Of a stretch of DNA of 62,300 nucleotides, positions 8,249 to 16,442 are shown one piece after another (positions within the stretch are counted from its first letter, which is position 1; each line of letters opens with the position of its first letter). The DNA comes from Candidatus Aerophobota bacterium (GTDB lineage Bacteria; Aerophobota; Aerophobia; Aerophobales; B3-G15). The stretch covers positions 1 through 62,300 of the forward strand of contig JAUWZM010000004.1 of NCBI GenBank assembly GCA_030615365.1, given 5' to 3'. The notes under the pieces are model-generated. The model ran no database searches and was not told where the DNA came from. It saw nothing but the letters and a program-made list of their open reading frames with translations. The position numbers and the translations under genes are program-made.

Positions 8249-8824
8249 ATGAGCTTAGCCAAGAGTATCAATTATGCAAACTGTGTAACGTTAATGAGAA
8301 TACTTCTTTTGCCTGTTTACTTTTTGTTTTTATTTTGGGCTCTGTTAGGGAAAGATACCAGATCTCTTCTTATCCCTTTGCTTCTCTACATTATTTTAGG
8401 TCTGGCTGATCTCCTTGATGGAACTTTAGCACGAAAGTTCAAACAGACTACACGCAGAGGAGAAATGATGGATACACTCGCTGATTACTTTCTACTAAGC
8501 GTTAGTTATGCCCTGTTTATATTTGTGAACATTGCTCCTTTCTGGATGCTTCTTATTATTATAGGAAAATTTTTTCTTTTTCTTGCCCCCTCAGTGATAG
8601 TGAAACCAAAAAAATCATCTGCCCTATTTCACGATTGGCCAGGTAGAATAGGAGCAGTCCTTTTTTTTCTTTCCGTTGGAGTAGTTCTTTTATATATGCT
8701 CATTAATCCTGAACCAATAATATACAAGACTTTAATAAATAGTATCTTCTTGTTTCTCCTCGTTTGGTCGATTTTGGCCAGTTTTTATAGAGTTAAGACC
8801 TGGAAGCGATTAGCTTCAGGGTAA
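8249..8824 (+). CDS. CDP-alcohol phosphatidyltransferase family membrane protein
   Basis: The 191-residue integral membrane protein carries the complete family signature DG-x2-AR-x8-G-x3-D-x3-D (DGTLARKFKQTTRRGEMMDT followed by LAD), which binds the CDP moiety and metal. About five to six hydrophobic segments are visible, a usual size for PgsA or PssA type enzymes. It transfers a phosphatidyl or related group to an alcohol acceptor in phospholipid synthesis. Which acceptor (glycerol-3-phosphate, serine, inositol) cannot be told. A GTAGGGA ribosome site precedes the ATG, and the flavodoxin-like gene follows 23 bases later, suggesting co-transcription. Confidence 0.85.
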   Translation: MSLAKSINYANCVTLMRILLLPVYFLFLFWALLGKDTRSLLIPLLLYIILGLADLLDGTLARKFKQTTRRGEMMDTLADYFLLSVSYALFIFVNIAPFWMLLIIIGKFFLFLAPSVIVKPKKSSALFHDWPGRIGAVLFFLSVGVVLLYMLINPEPIIYKTLINSIFLFLLVWSILASFYRVKTWKRLASG

Positions 8825-8847
8825 ATGCATAAAGAAAGGAGGTAATT

Positions 8848-9417
8848 ATGTCCTTAAGGTTGGTTATTATTGTAGTGGTAGTGATAATTTTAGGGGTTGT
8901 CATGGGGAGTGGTTTTCTTCTCATACGGAGTTGGGATAGAGAACAACCTTCAAAGCGAGATATTTTGAAACCCAGCGTTCCTGAAATAGCAGGAAAAACT
9001 TTAATTATCTATCATCCAGGGGCTACTGGTTATACTGAAGAGGTAGCCTACGCACTTGGGAAAGCCTTTCAAACTAAAGGCTGGGAGATACATCTTGACA
9101 GAGCAAATGCGAAGACAGTTTCAGATTTGAGTGACTTTAACCTACTCTGTGTAGGAAGCCCAACATACGCTGGCTCTCCCCGTCCTCCCATAATGAATTA
9201 TATAAATCGGTGTAGTGGTTTAGAAAATAAAAGGTCTCTGGTATTTGCCACCGGCGGCGTAGACCCTGAGGAGGCGAACAAGAAAATGCAGAGTCTTCTC
9301 CAATCTAAAGGTGGTAAGGTAGTTGGTTCACTGGCTCTCCTGGTGAAACAAAAAGCTCAAATAAATGAACTGACTGGGGAGTTTGCGGAAGAAGCTGTTC
9401 ACCTTAATGGGAAGTGA
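8848..9417 (+). CDS. Membrane-anchored flavodoxin-like protein
   Basis: A single N-terminal transmembrane helix (LVIIVVVVIILGVVMGSGFLL) is followed by a flavodoxin fold. The FMN phosphate loop is recognisable in TLIIYHPGATGYTEEVAYAL, although the usual S/T-x-T-x-NT pattern is altered to PGATGYTEE. LLCVGSPTYAGSPRPPIMNY matches the second flavin-contact loop. It is probably an electron carrier or flavin-binding protein tethered to the membrane. Its ribosome site AAAGGAGG is strong and it follows the phosphatidyltransferase closely. FMN binding is inferred. Confidence 0.7.
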   Translation: MSLRLVIIVVVVIILGVVMGSGFLLIRSWDREQPSKRDILKPSVPEIAGKTLIIYHPGATGYTEEVAYALGKAFQTKGWEIHLDRANAKTVSDLSDFNLLCVGSPTYAGSPRPPIMNYINRCSGLENKRSLVFATGGVDPEEANKKMQSLLQSKGGKVVGSLALLVKQKAQINELTGEFAEEAVHLNGK

Positions 9418-9573
9418 AATCAAATCTTTAGGATGCTATGCTCAATATCCCTGTCCCGTAGAGACCACAGGGAGTATCCTGATAAGAAAATTAACCTATC
9501 AAGACATGCTATGTGTGCAGATAAGATTTCCTAACAATCAAAATTTACCTAATTTTAGATGCTCCTTTTACTC

Positions 9574-9602
9574 TTGACCAATTTCCTAAATTATAGGATA
9601 AT
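9574..9602 (+). promoter_or_regulatory. Putative promoter of the Na/Pi cotransporter gene
   Basis: TTGACC (9574-9579), a 17-base spacer and GATAAT (9597-9602), about 46 bases before the start codon. Confidence 0.45.
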
Positions 9603-9647
9603 CTTCTTAGAATAGATCCTCAATATCTTTATAATCTCTTAAATGCT

Positions 9648-11252
9648 ATGAATATTCCATCAATTATCTTCGGTGTTATCGGTGGGCTGGCCCTGTTTCT
9701 TTATGGATTGCACTTACTCAGCACAGGATTGCAGAAAGCAGCAGGGGATAAACTCAGGATAATATTAGAAAAGCTTACCAACAGACCAGTTAAAGGTATT
9801 TTTGTTGGATTAGTATTTACGGCTGTTATTCAGAGCTCTTCTATAACAACTGTTACCTTAGTTGGTTTGATTAATTCTGGTTTGATGAGTCTGCAACATG
9901 CTGTTGGTGTAATATTAGGTTCAAACATTGGGACAACTGTTACTGCCCAGATAGTCTCATTGAAAATTGGAACTATGTTCCTTCCATTGATAGCACTGGG
10001 ATTCTTTATTTTTTTCTTTACTAAAAAGGAGAAATATAAGTATACTGGTCAGATTATCCTGGGTTTTGGGATTCTCTTCCTGGGCATGCATACTATGTCA
10101 TTAGGATTGGACCCCTTAAAGGATAGTGCGTTTTTTATTAATGTACTTGCCAGTTTCAGCAAGGTCCCTGTTTTCGGAATAATCGCAGGTGCTGTTTTTA
10201 CAGGAATAATACAGAGTTCTTCTGCTACTACAGGGTTAGTAATAGCAATGAGCATGGACAACATTATTAATTTAAATTCTGCAATTCCTATCATCCTGGG
10301 AGCAAATATTGGGACTTGTGTTACGGTATTGATTTCATCTGTCGGTTCCTCGCTTTCTGCAAAGAGAGCAGCAATGGCGCATTTTATATTTAACATAATC
10401 GGTGTGGTTTTGTTTTTTCCTTTTATTAATCAATTTGCAAAGATCGTCTCTTTCACATCACCCAATTTACCAAGGCAGATTGCCAATGCTCACACAATAT
10501 TCAATATTATTATGGCTTTTATTATGCTTCCAGCTGTGGGCTTGCTAATTATATTGGTAAAGAGAATTCTTCCCGGTGAAGATATAAAAATTGACAAAGG
10601 GGCAATGTACCTGGATGAAAAGCTTCTAAATGCCCCCTCCGTAGCAATAGGACAGGCAAAAAAAGAAACCCTACGAATGGCAAATATTGTAAAAAAAATG
10701 CTGCAGACCAGCCAGAAGGCTCTATTCACAGATAAGAAATCTGTCCTATCTGTTTTTAAAAATGAGGAATCAGTTGATGAGTTAGACAATCTAATAGAGA
10801 GTTATCTCACCAAAATATCCGAAAAATCTCTGTCTAAAGAACAATCAAAAGAGATAACTGCTTTGGTGCACTCTATATCAGATATAGAAAGAGTAGGAGA
10901 TCATGCCCATAACATTGCAGAGTTAACAGGGTACATGGGAAAGGAAAAGCTTTATTTTTCGGAAATCGCAATGAAAGAACTAAAGGAAATTTTTGATACT
11001 ACAAGAGAAAGTTATGTCAAAGCAATAGAGGTATTAGATAAAAAAGATGAAGGATTGGGGAAAAATGTCCTGAATTTAGAGGTAATGGTTGATCGTATGC
11101 AAAGAGAGATGGAGAAAACTCATTACCAAAGGCTGAAAGAAGGAACCTGTAAACCTGAAGTTGGCCCGATTTATGTGGATATCATAAGAAATCTTGAAAG
11201 AATATCTGATCACGCTCATAATATTGCCTACGTGATAATAATTGGTTTCTAA
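9648..11252 (+). CDS. Na+/phosphate cotransporter with C-terminal PhoU-like domain
   Basis: 534 residues. Two inverted repeats of the Na/Pi cotransporter (PF02690) family each carry the QSSS motif (TAVIQSSSITT near 60 and TGIIQSSSATTG near 185) within about eight hydrophobic helices. Residues from about 340 form a soluble helical domain with two PhoU-like repeats (SISDIERVGDHAHNIAEL and IIRNLERISDHAHNIAYV). This is the usual YjbB/NptA-type layout; it moves phosphate across the inner membrane with sodium, in an uncertain direction. The start ATG has only a weak ribosome site. The next gene begins 20 bases after the stop. Confidence 0.9.
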   Translation: MNIPSIIFGVIGGLALFLYGLHLLSTGLQKAAGDKLRIILEKLTNRPVKGIFVGLVFTAVIQSSSITTVTLVGLINSGLMSLQHAVGVILGSNIGTTVTAQIVSLKIGTMFLPLIALGFFIFFFTKKEKYKYTGQIILGFGILFLGMHTMSLGLDPLKDSAFFINVLASFSKVPVFGIIAGAVFTGIIQSSSATTGLVIAMSMDNIINLNSAIPIILGANIGTCVTVLISSVGSSLSAKRAAMAHFIFNIIGVVLFFPFINQFAKIVSFTSPNLPRQIANAHTIFNIIMAFIMLPAVGLLIILVKRILPGEDIKIDKGAMYLDEKLLNAPSVAIGQAKKETLRMANIVKKMLQTSQKALFTDKKSVLSVFKNEESVDELDNLIESYLTKISEKSLSKEQSKEITALVHSISDIERVGDHAHNIAELTGYMGKEKLYFSEIAMKELKEIFDTTRESYVKAIEVLDKKDEGLGKNVLNLEVMVDRMQREMEKTHYQRLKEGTCKPEVGPIYVDIIRNLERISDHAHNIAYVIIIGF

Positions 11253-11271
11253 TTTATAGGAAGATTAAAAT

Positions 11272-11853
11272 TTGAAGGTTCTTGTTGTATCCTGTTCACC
11301 CAGGAAAAACGGCAATACTGAACTTCTCTTAAAGGAAGCATCTAAAGGGGCATCAGATGCAAAGGCAGATGTAGAGTTTCTCAGGCTACAGGAGTTTAAG
11401 ATTCACCCCTGCCTTGAATGTCTGTCCTGCCATAAATCTGGTAAATGTGTCATAAATGATGACATGCAAGTACTTTATCCTAAGCTCATTGACATGGATG
11501 CAATAATTCTTGGCTCCCCTATATTCTTTATGAGCATTCCAGCCCAAGGCAAGGCATTTATTGACAGGCATCAGCCGTTCTGGGTGATGAAGTATTTACT
11601 CAAAAGAGAATTTATCTTAAAAGAAAGAATCTCGCGACAGGGCGCTTTTATATCTATTGGTGGGACAAAGTTAACGCACCTTTTCGATGGTGCTATCCAG
11701 GTGGTCAAATCGTTTTTTAAAGTTATGGAGATTGAGTATCGGAATGAGTTATTAATTAAGGGAATAGACCAGGATGGAGAAATATTAAAGCACCCGGATG
11801 CTTTAGAACTTAGCTATGAGTTAGGAGTCCGAATTACAAATTATAATCCATAA
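11272..11853 (+). CDS. Flavodoxin-fold NAD(P)H-dependent oxidoreductase (multimeric flavodoxin WrbA-like)
   Basis: The start is TTG at 11272, preceded by AGGAAG. The first strand and loop (MKVLVVSCSPRKNGNTELLL) match the FMN-reductase family 'GSPRKxGNT' phosphate-binding motif, and IILGSPIFFMSIPAQGKAFIDR matches the second flavin loop. A cysteine cluster (HPCLECLSCHKSGKCVIND) between them is typical of iron-sulfur flavoprotein (Isf) relatives and may bind a 4Fe-4S cluster. It is probably an electron-transfer flavoprotein. It is likely co-transcribed with the upstream transporter and the small gene downstream. Confidence 0.8.
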   Translation: MKVLVVSCSPRKNGNTELLLKEASKGASDAKADVEFLRLQEFKIHPCLECLSCHKSGKCVINDDMQVLYPKLIDMDAIILGSPIFFMSIPAQGKAFIDRHQPFWVMKYLLKREFILKERISRQGAFISIGGTKLTHLFDGAIQVVKSFFKVMEIEYRNELLIKGIDQDGEILKHPDALELSYELGVRITNYNP

Positions 11854-11868
11854 GGAGAACACAAAGAA

Positions 11869-12123
11869 ATGCCTAAAAAAGAAAAGAATAGTATCTTTCC
11901 AAAATCAAAGTGGGGAAGAGGAGTTATTTTAGTATTTATAGGAATGATTTTAGGTATCGCTTTAGGAGCCACTAAGATTCCTTTATTAAGATTTAAGACA
12001 TTTTCCTTTTTTGGGGAAAAGATTAAACAACTTACAGTGAAGAAAAAACCGTACAAAGGCTACGATGTTATCACCAGTGCCTCAATCATGGCTGAAAATC
12101 AAAATATAGAAAAAAATAATTAA
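11869..12123 (+). CDS. Small single-pass membrane protein of unknown function
   Basis: 84 residues, with ribosome site AAGGAG 15 bases after the preceding stop. A basic N terminus (MPKKEKNSIFPKSKWGRG) leads into one hydrophobic helix (VILVFIGMILGIALGA) and a charged tail. I do not recognise the family. Tight spacing to the flavodoxin-fold gene supports it as a real operon member. Topology by the positive-inside rule would place the N terminus in the cytoplasm. Confidence 0.5.
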   Translation: MPKKEKNSIFPKSKWGRGVILVFIGMILGIALGATKIPLLRFKTFSFFGEKIKQLTVKKKPYKGYDVITSASIMAENQNIEKNN

Positions 12124-12282
12124 TTATTCGCTCGAAGGGTAATTATGTTTAAAGAAAAGAGTAGAATGGTTAATATCTAAAAGAGGGCAATCAGGCAATG
12201 AGAGATATTCAAAGTTAAAATTCATTGAGGTAAAAATGTTAAAGATACGTCTTATGGAAGAAAGTATGATGTGCTACACACA

Positions 12283-12328
12283 GACGGCAATTTTGTTTTG
12301 TTCCGTTGCTGACGGTGATGCCCGTCGT
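12283..12328 (+). repeat. Imperfect direct repeat, left copy flanking hicBA
   Basis: The core GTTGCTGACGGTGATGCCCG near 12304-12323 recurs at 12832-12852 as ATTGCTGACGGTGATGCTTG, and the similarity extends leftward over CAATTT(T/C)GT(T/C)TTGTTCC. The intact hicBA pair lies between the copies. Confidence 0.6.
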
Positions 12329-12356
12329 TATATTTTTTGAAAAAGGAGTATTAATC

Positions 12357-12560
12357 ATGGTATTAAAAGTTGTTCTTGAGCCAAGCAATGAAGGAGGCTA
12401 CACTGTTTATGTTCCAAGCCTTCCGGGTTGCATTAGCGAAGGAGATACAAAAGAAGAGGCCTTAATAAATATAAAAGAAGCTATTGAGCTTTATTTAGAA
12501 CCCGTTGAAGATGATTTGATTCTTGCTCCTGACACCGAAATTATCGATGTAGCCGTATGA
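12357..12560 (+). CDS. hicB: HicB family antitoxin
   Basis: The frame is open further upstream, but the ATG at 12357 has an AAAAGGAG ribosome site and gives a 67-residue protein. YTVYVPSLPGCISEGDTKEEALINIKEAI is the defining HicB N-terminal partial RNase H fold (UPF0150). It lacks a long C-terminal DNA-binding domain, as in the short HicB class. It neutralises the HicA mRNA interferase encoded immediately downstream with a 4-base ATGA overlap. The order hicB-hicA is the reverse of the E. coli order but common elsewhere. Confidence 0.9.
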   Translation: MVLKVVLEPSNEGGYTVYVPSLPGCISEGDTKEEALINIKEAIELYLEPVEDDLILAPDTEIIDVAV

Positions 12561-12784
12561 CTAAAATACCAAGCATAGGATATGAAAAAGCCATAAAGGC
12601 TTTACAACGAGATGGATGGGTTATCCTTCGACAAAAAGGAAGCCACATCAGATTGCAAAAACACACTCAAGACGAAGTTCTAAAACTTACAGTTCCTGCA
12701 CATCACCCAATAAAACGGTCAACATTATCTCACATTATAAAACAAGCGCGGTTAACAGTTGATAAGTTTATCGACCTTACCTAA
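12557..12784 (+). CDS. hicA: HicA mRNA interferase toxin
   Basis: The 75-residue dsRBD-like protein has the HicA signature 'KAL.rdGW...rQKGSH' (RQKGSHIRLQKH); the His of GSH is the catalytic residue in the family. A short basic C terminus follows. It overlaps hicB by four bases, so the two are translationally coupled. The pair appears intact and sits between imperfect direct repeats, consistent with a mobile or recently inserted cassette. Confidence 0.9.
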   Translation: MTKIPSIGYEKAIKALQRDGWVILRQKGSHIRLQKHTQDEVLKLTVPAHHPIKRSTLSHIIKQARLTVDKFIDLT

Positions 12785-12812
12785 GAAAATATAGCAAAAG
12801 TATGCACACTGG

Positions 12813-12858
12813 TTGCAATTTCGTCTTGTTCCATTGCTGACGGTGATGCTTGTCATTA
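12813..12858 (+). repeat. Imperfect direct repeat, right copy flanking hicBA
   Basis: Partner of the repeat at 12283-12328; about 530 bases separate the copies. It begins about 30 bases after the hicA stop. Confidence 0.6.
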
Positions 12859-12908
12859 GGCCAAAGGTAAAGGCATCAAAATTACAAAAGAAAGGACATT
12901 ATCTAAAA

Positions 12909-13700
12909 ATGGAATCTGAAAAATTAGAACCTATTTGTTTAAATTGCAACTATTTTTTTCCTGCAAACATGGAAGAGGTGACAGAATACGGCATATGCTT
13001 ATATGACAAAGCATTTGAGCCATTTATTGATGAATTATTAGAAAATTATAATTATGATTCATGCAAAGAGTTGATAGAAGAAAAAAAAATTCTTGGTGAC
13101 ACTAAAGCATGTGAACATTTCGAAGAACCTGAAGAAGTTGAAATTGATGATGACAGTTATCTGGGAAGAGAATTAAAAAACTTAAAAAATTCAGGAAAAT
13201 TGGATATGGATGCAATTGAAACAGCCATATTATCTGATGAAATAGAAAAAATTGATTGGAAAACCGTTCCAGTAGATAAATATGTAGCTCGATTAAATAG
13301 TCCTGATAAAAATGAGCAACTTGAAGCCATATCAACTCTTGGAAGTTTAGCCATTTCAGGCAATAAAAAAGCTTTTAATCAATTAATCAAATATTTTAAG
13401 AACTTGCCTTCTCCAATTACTTTAGATGAAGTTCATTTTAAGATAGCGGTTTTCAAACACCTTGAACATATGAAAGATAAATCAACTATTATTCTACCCT
13501 TAATCAATGAGCTGTATCACATACAATCAAATAATATTACAAGACAATGGATATCAAAAATATTAAGATATTTGGAGCGCTGTCCAATAGATAAGGTTCG
13601 TGATCCATTAGAAAAGTTATTAAAAGAGAAAAAGTTCTCGTATAGACTAAAAAATAAAATTAAAAATACAATAATTGCTTGTGAAGAAAATCAGTTTTGA
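12909..13700 (+). CDS. Orphan protein with N-terminal cysteine motif and helical C terminus
   Basis: The ATG at 12909 is preferred over the open frame from 12813, which overlaps a repeat; this gives 263 residues. The N terminus has CLNCNYFFPANMEEVTEYGICL and a later CKEL and CEHFEEPEE, a possible metal-binding cysteine set. The C-terminal half (DKNEQLEAISTLGSLAISGN onward) looks like short helical repeats of HEAT/ARM type. I do not recognise the family. A 150-base stretch encoding residues about 60-110 is duplicated, with decay, at 16443-16588. Confidence 0.55.
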   Translation: MESEKLEPICLNCNYFFPANMEEVTEYGICLYDKAFEPFIDELLENYNYDSCKELIEEKKILGDTKACEHFEEPEEVEIDDDSYLGRELKNLKNSGKLDMDAIETAILSDEIEKIDWKTVPVDKYVARLNSPDKNEQLEAISTLGSLAISGNKKAFNQLIKYFKNLPSPITLDEVHFKIAVFKHLEHMKDKSTIILPLINELYHIQSNNITRQWISKILRYLERCPIDKVRDPLEKLLKEKKFSYRLKNKIKNTIIACEENQF

Positions 13701-13838
13701 ATTTCAAAAAGTATGACGTATTTACTTTGCGTTGACAGGGCGAAATACGAAATGTTGACAAATCCTCTTGAAAGAGTTAAATTAAAATAAAGGTCAAAAC
13801 CAAATACCAATACTCGCCAAATTATTAAGGAAGAAAAA

Positions 13839-14090
13839 ATGAAAACCTATGTTTTCAAAATCGTGATTGAAGAGGATCCTTTTGAAGATGGAAGAATGGC
13901 TTACCATGCTTTTTGTCCAGTCTTAAAGGGAACAAGCACTTGGGGCTACACAAAAGAGGAAGTTTTAAAAAACATCAGAGAAGTGGTTCAAATGACCATG
14001 GAGAGTATGATTGAGCATGGAGAGAAAATTCCAGAGATATCAGAAGAGGTCCAGATTTTCTCTGGACCAAAAGTAGCTGTTACGGTATGA
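13839..14090 (+). CDS. hicB: HicB-like antitoxin (second locus)
   Basis: 83 residues. YHAFCPVLKGTSTWGYTKEEVLKNIREVVQMTMESMIEHGEKIP matches the HicB/UPF0150 fold, including the 'G.T.eEAl.ni.ea' helix. Its neighbour, overlapping by ATGA, is a hicA gene that ends early, so this may now be an orphan antitoxin. Ribosome site AAGGAAG precedes the ATG. It shares little sequence with the hicB at 12357, so the two loci are different lineages rather than a duplication. Confidence 0.8.
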   Translation: MKTYVFKIVIEEDPFEDGRMAYHAFCPVLKGTSTWGYTKEEVLKNIREVVQMTMESMIEHGEKIPEISEEVQIFSGPKVAVTV

Positions 14091-14227
14091 ACGAAATCGA
14101 TTATTCAAAACTTCGTTCCCTAACTGCCAAGAAACTTATCTCTGCCTTGATTAAAGATGGGTTTTACCTTGACCAAGGCTCAGGCAGTCATCAACAAGAT
14201 ACTCTGCAATCTGTAAAGGTTATATAG
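14087..14227 (+). pseudogene. Truncated hicA toxin gene
   Basis: Starting at the ATG that overlaps the hicB stop, the translation reads YSKLRSLTAKKLISALIKDG and then FYLDQGSGSHQQ. This is the standard HicA N terminus up to the GSH catalytic motif. Instead of the remaining strands the sequence runs into DTLQSVKVI and a TAG at 14225-14227, giving 46 codons where about 75 are usual. The toxin lacks its C-terminal half and is presumably inactive. The junction is just after the active-site His. Confidence 0.65.
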
Positions 14228-14267
14228 TCTATGAAACAGAGAAAAACTAAAACTTTGAGTTCAGGTC

Positions 14268-14462
14268 ATGCAAAAAATAAATCTGTCCCCTTTTTGGTAT
14301 TATAATGTTGGAAAAGAATATGATGAGGATCTTATCCTTAGGCAATATTTGAAATTTTTGAAGAGTGTTTGGAAAGAAGTTTATAGAGTGCTTGTTCCAG
14401 GAGGCAGGGTATACATTAACATCGCTAATTTGGAGAGAAAAGATTCAGGAAGAATTTGCTAA
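14268..14462 (+). pseudogene. Remnant of an N4/N6 DNA methyltransferase
   Basis: The peptide [16 protein letters not shown], then [20 protein letters not shown] and VYINIAN is close to the catalytic region of type II DNA methyltransferases (PF01555). There an (S/D)PP(Y/W) motif is followed by 'YNVGK.Y' and then 'L...W.EvyRVLkpGGr..iNi.n'. Here the SPPYN motif is broken (SPFWYYN) and the frame ends after 64 codons. A different frame continues to 14625. Both ends of a normal 250-300 residue enzyme are missing, so it is a decayed fragment. Confidence 0.5.
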
Positions 14463-14621
14463 CATACTTACAGGCATCAGATCATATTCCGATTATTTTG
14501 GAGCTTGGGGAGGAATAATTAATTTGCTCTTGCGTCTTAGACTTTCTAACCTTTGCTACAAGGAACTTAATAAATTTCTGGGTTTCGCTATTATAAGATC
14601 AGAAAGGGAGGAGGTAATAGT

Positions 14622-15638
14622 ATGAAGGGAACGAAAAAGATGATTCTATTCTTATTTTTAGGTCTTATTTGTGTTCTTGCTGGCTGCATCAAACCCTTAC
14701 CTACAGAAAAACAAAAACCTATTTACGAAGAAATTAGCGTTGGTAACATAGTAAAGGTGAAAGAAAAACCAGAAAGCGGATTTCATTGGCCTTATTATCT
14801 CTACATTCCTCAAATGTCAATCAAAGAAAACAAATTAAACTATCTTTTGGTCATACCAAATAATTCGTTTAAATGTGACGACAGCATTAAATTTCATGAT
14901 GACTCCGCAAGAAAAAGGATAGAAAACCATAAAATGTTAGCGGATTATTTGGGAACCCCTTTGTTAATGCCTACTTTTCCTCGTCCGATGAGACACTGGA
15001 AAATTTATACGCAATCTCTTGATCGAAATACCATCCTAACAGGCATAAAAACGTTAAAAAGACTCGATCTTCAATTAATTGGTATGATTGAGAATACGAT
15101 TAAAAGCTTATTACCATTGGGTATCCATTTGGATAAGAAAGTGCTGATGTGGGGTTTTTCGGCGTCAGGTATGTTTGTAAGCCGATTCGCAATCATACAT
15201 CCAGAAAGAATTCAAGCTGCTGCCATAGGTTCTCCAGGGGGATGGCCAATAGTTCCTTTGGCGGAATGGCATAGTACTGGGAAGGGGTGGTGGAACAACA
15301 CAATACTTAGATATCCAATAGGGGTTGGGGATTTCAAAAAACTCTTTGGCAAAGAGTTTGATCTTGAATCTTTCAAGTCAATACCTCTTTATTTCTTTAT
15401 AGGTGGGAACGACACAAATGATGCAGTGTCTTATTGGGATGCCCATGACCTAACAAGAGAGAAGATAATAATCTTTGAGAACTTTGGTGATAAGCCAATT
15501 GCTCGTTGGCCTATTGCAGAAAAAATATATGCATCAGCTGGGTGTACCAGTCAGTTTGTTGTATTTCCAGGGGTCGGACATAGATACAATTCTCAAATGT
15601 GGTCTGCCTTTGCACGCTTTTTAAAGAACCATATGTAG
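14622..15638 (+). CDS. Alpha/beta-hydrolase-fold lipoprotein
   Basis: 338 residues. The signal peptide ends in a lipobox (LAGC, Cys22), so the protein is predicted to be lipid-anchored. The hydrolase core shows a nucleophile elbow GFSASG (Ser about 186), an acid candidate in FIGGNDTNDA and a terminal His in FPGVGHRYN, in the right order for a Ser-Asp-His triad. It resembles PHB-depolymerase/feruloyl-esterase-like lipoproteins, but the substrate cannot be assigned. Ribosome site GGGAGGAGG is very strong. It stands alone among remnants, so accessory status is likely. Confidence 0.75.
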   Translation: MKGTKKMILFLFLGLICVLAGCIKPLPTEKQKPIYEEISVGNIVKVKEKPESGFHWPYYLYIPQMSIKENKLNYLLVIPNNSFKCDDSIKFHDDSARKRIENHKMLADYLGTPLLMPTFPRPMRHWKIYTQSLDRNTILTGIKTLKRLDLQLIGMIENTIKSLLPLGIHLDKKVLMWGFSASGMFVSRFAIIHPERIQAAAIGSPGGWPIVPLAEWHSTGKGWWNNTILRYPIGVGDFKKLFGKEFDLESFKSIPLYFFIGGNDTNDAVSYWDAHDLTREKIIIFENFGDKPIARWPIAEKIYASAGCTSQFVVFPGVGHRYNSQMWSAFARFLKNHM

Positions 15639-15858
15639 CGTTGGTTAGTACACGCATTCTTTCAAGTCAACATTTCTCTTATATTTTTGCCTTCGATAAA
15701 GTGGGAGATTATTGCTACGTTTCAAATAAAACTTAAGGAGTTCGCTATTCTCTTTCTTCTTTACCTCTGCCCAGAGGAACCCAAGGGAGAACTTTTTGAC
15801 AAAGAAGTAACAGGTAAGTTTTCCTAAAAAACGGAGGGATTGCTCATTTTTCTGTCAA

Positions 15859-15915
15859 TTGTAGCTGCCCAATTCATTGGGCAAATTTAATTCGCCGATA
15901 AATCGGCAAGCTACA
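15859..15915. repeat. REP-like palindromic element with two hairpins
   Basis: Outer arms TGTAGC (15860-15865) and GCTACA (15910-15915) enclose two perfect hairpins: GCCCAAT/ATTGGGC (15867-15882) and GCCGAT/ATCGGC (15894-15907). Two adjacent small palindromes inside an outer stem are typical of bacterial REP/BIME elements mobilised by RAYT transposases. No transposase is present here. Confidence 0.6.
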
Positions 15916-16010
15916 GCAATAACAAATGAAGAATCTCATATTTTTTTAGTAACACTTACCTATTACCTTACAGTTAAATGTGGAAGTTGGGCTGAAATGA
16001 ATTATACGTA

Positions 16011-16058
16011 TTTATCTGCGTAAATCTGTGGCTAAAATGAATTTATCTCATAATCAAC
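16011..16058 (+). repeat. 48-base direct repeat, copy 1
   Basis: TTTATCTGCGTAAATCTGTG followed by GCTAAAATGAATTTATCTCA and TAATCAAC is repeated exactly at 16603-16650. The copies bracket the small zinc-ribbon gene and a duplicated gene fragment. Confidence 0.8.
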
Positions 16059-16174
16059 TTTTATTATACTTATTTTTGAGGAGGTCTACAAGTCAAGGTA
16101 TGACAAATTTTTTTTCCGAGTCCCCTAAGGTCTGAAACATTTCAAAAGATAAACCTTAAAATACAGTCAAAATC

Positions 16175-16414
16175 TCAGTCCTTAACATAAACTTTATTCT
16201 GGATGATTTTATTAGCTGGTTTAGCATGAATCATGGCTTCTCTGGCAAATTTTTCTCCACAATTTGGACATCTTAAATCTCCGTTAGTGTAATCTTTTTT
16301 TATCCTGTCCTGGTAGCACTTTAATAAGTGTCCAGGTCCCGCCTTGTGGTATCTATACAAAAGAGTGCTACATTTTCGACAATAAACCTTTATTGTTCTA
16401 AATTTTTTACCCAT
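16175..16414 (-). CDS. Small zinc-ribbon protein of unknown function
   Basis: 79 residues with two CxxC pairs: VYCRKCSTLLYRY and LRCPNCGEKFA, plus Cys33 in LLKCYQDR. These suggest a single structural zinc site. Length and motif resemble many uncharacterised zinc-ribbon proteins in anaerobic bacteria and archaea; I do not know a function. It lies between two exact 48-base repeats and next to a duplicated gene fragment, so it could be part of a mobilised segment. Confidence 0.55.
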   Translation of the reverse strand: MGKKFRTIKVYCRKCSTLLYRYHKAGPGHLLKCYQDRIKKDYTNGDLRCPNCGEKFAREAMIHAKPANKIIQNKVYVKD

Positions 16415-16442
16415 TGTATGAGATTTCTCTTAACCTCAGATT

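Larger units (their letters stand above)
15639..16174. other. Intergenic region without a gene; holds a REP-like element and a direct repeat
   Basis: 536 bases without a plausible reading frame. Contents seen: the double-hairpin element at 15859-15915 and the first copy of a 48-base direct repeat at 16011-16058. Confidence 0.6.

Noticed and set aside
9383..9577. 64-codon frame after the membrane flavodoxin gene
   Set aside because: It overlaps the flavodoxin 3' end in another frame, has no family and ends at the transporter promoter.
14443..14625. Second frame after the methyltransferase remnant
   Set aside because: Ends at the lipoprotein start and shows no recognisable domain; not called separately.
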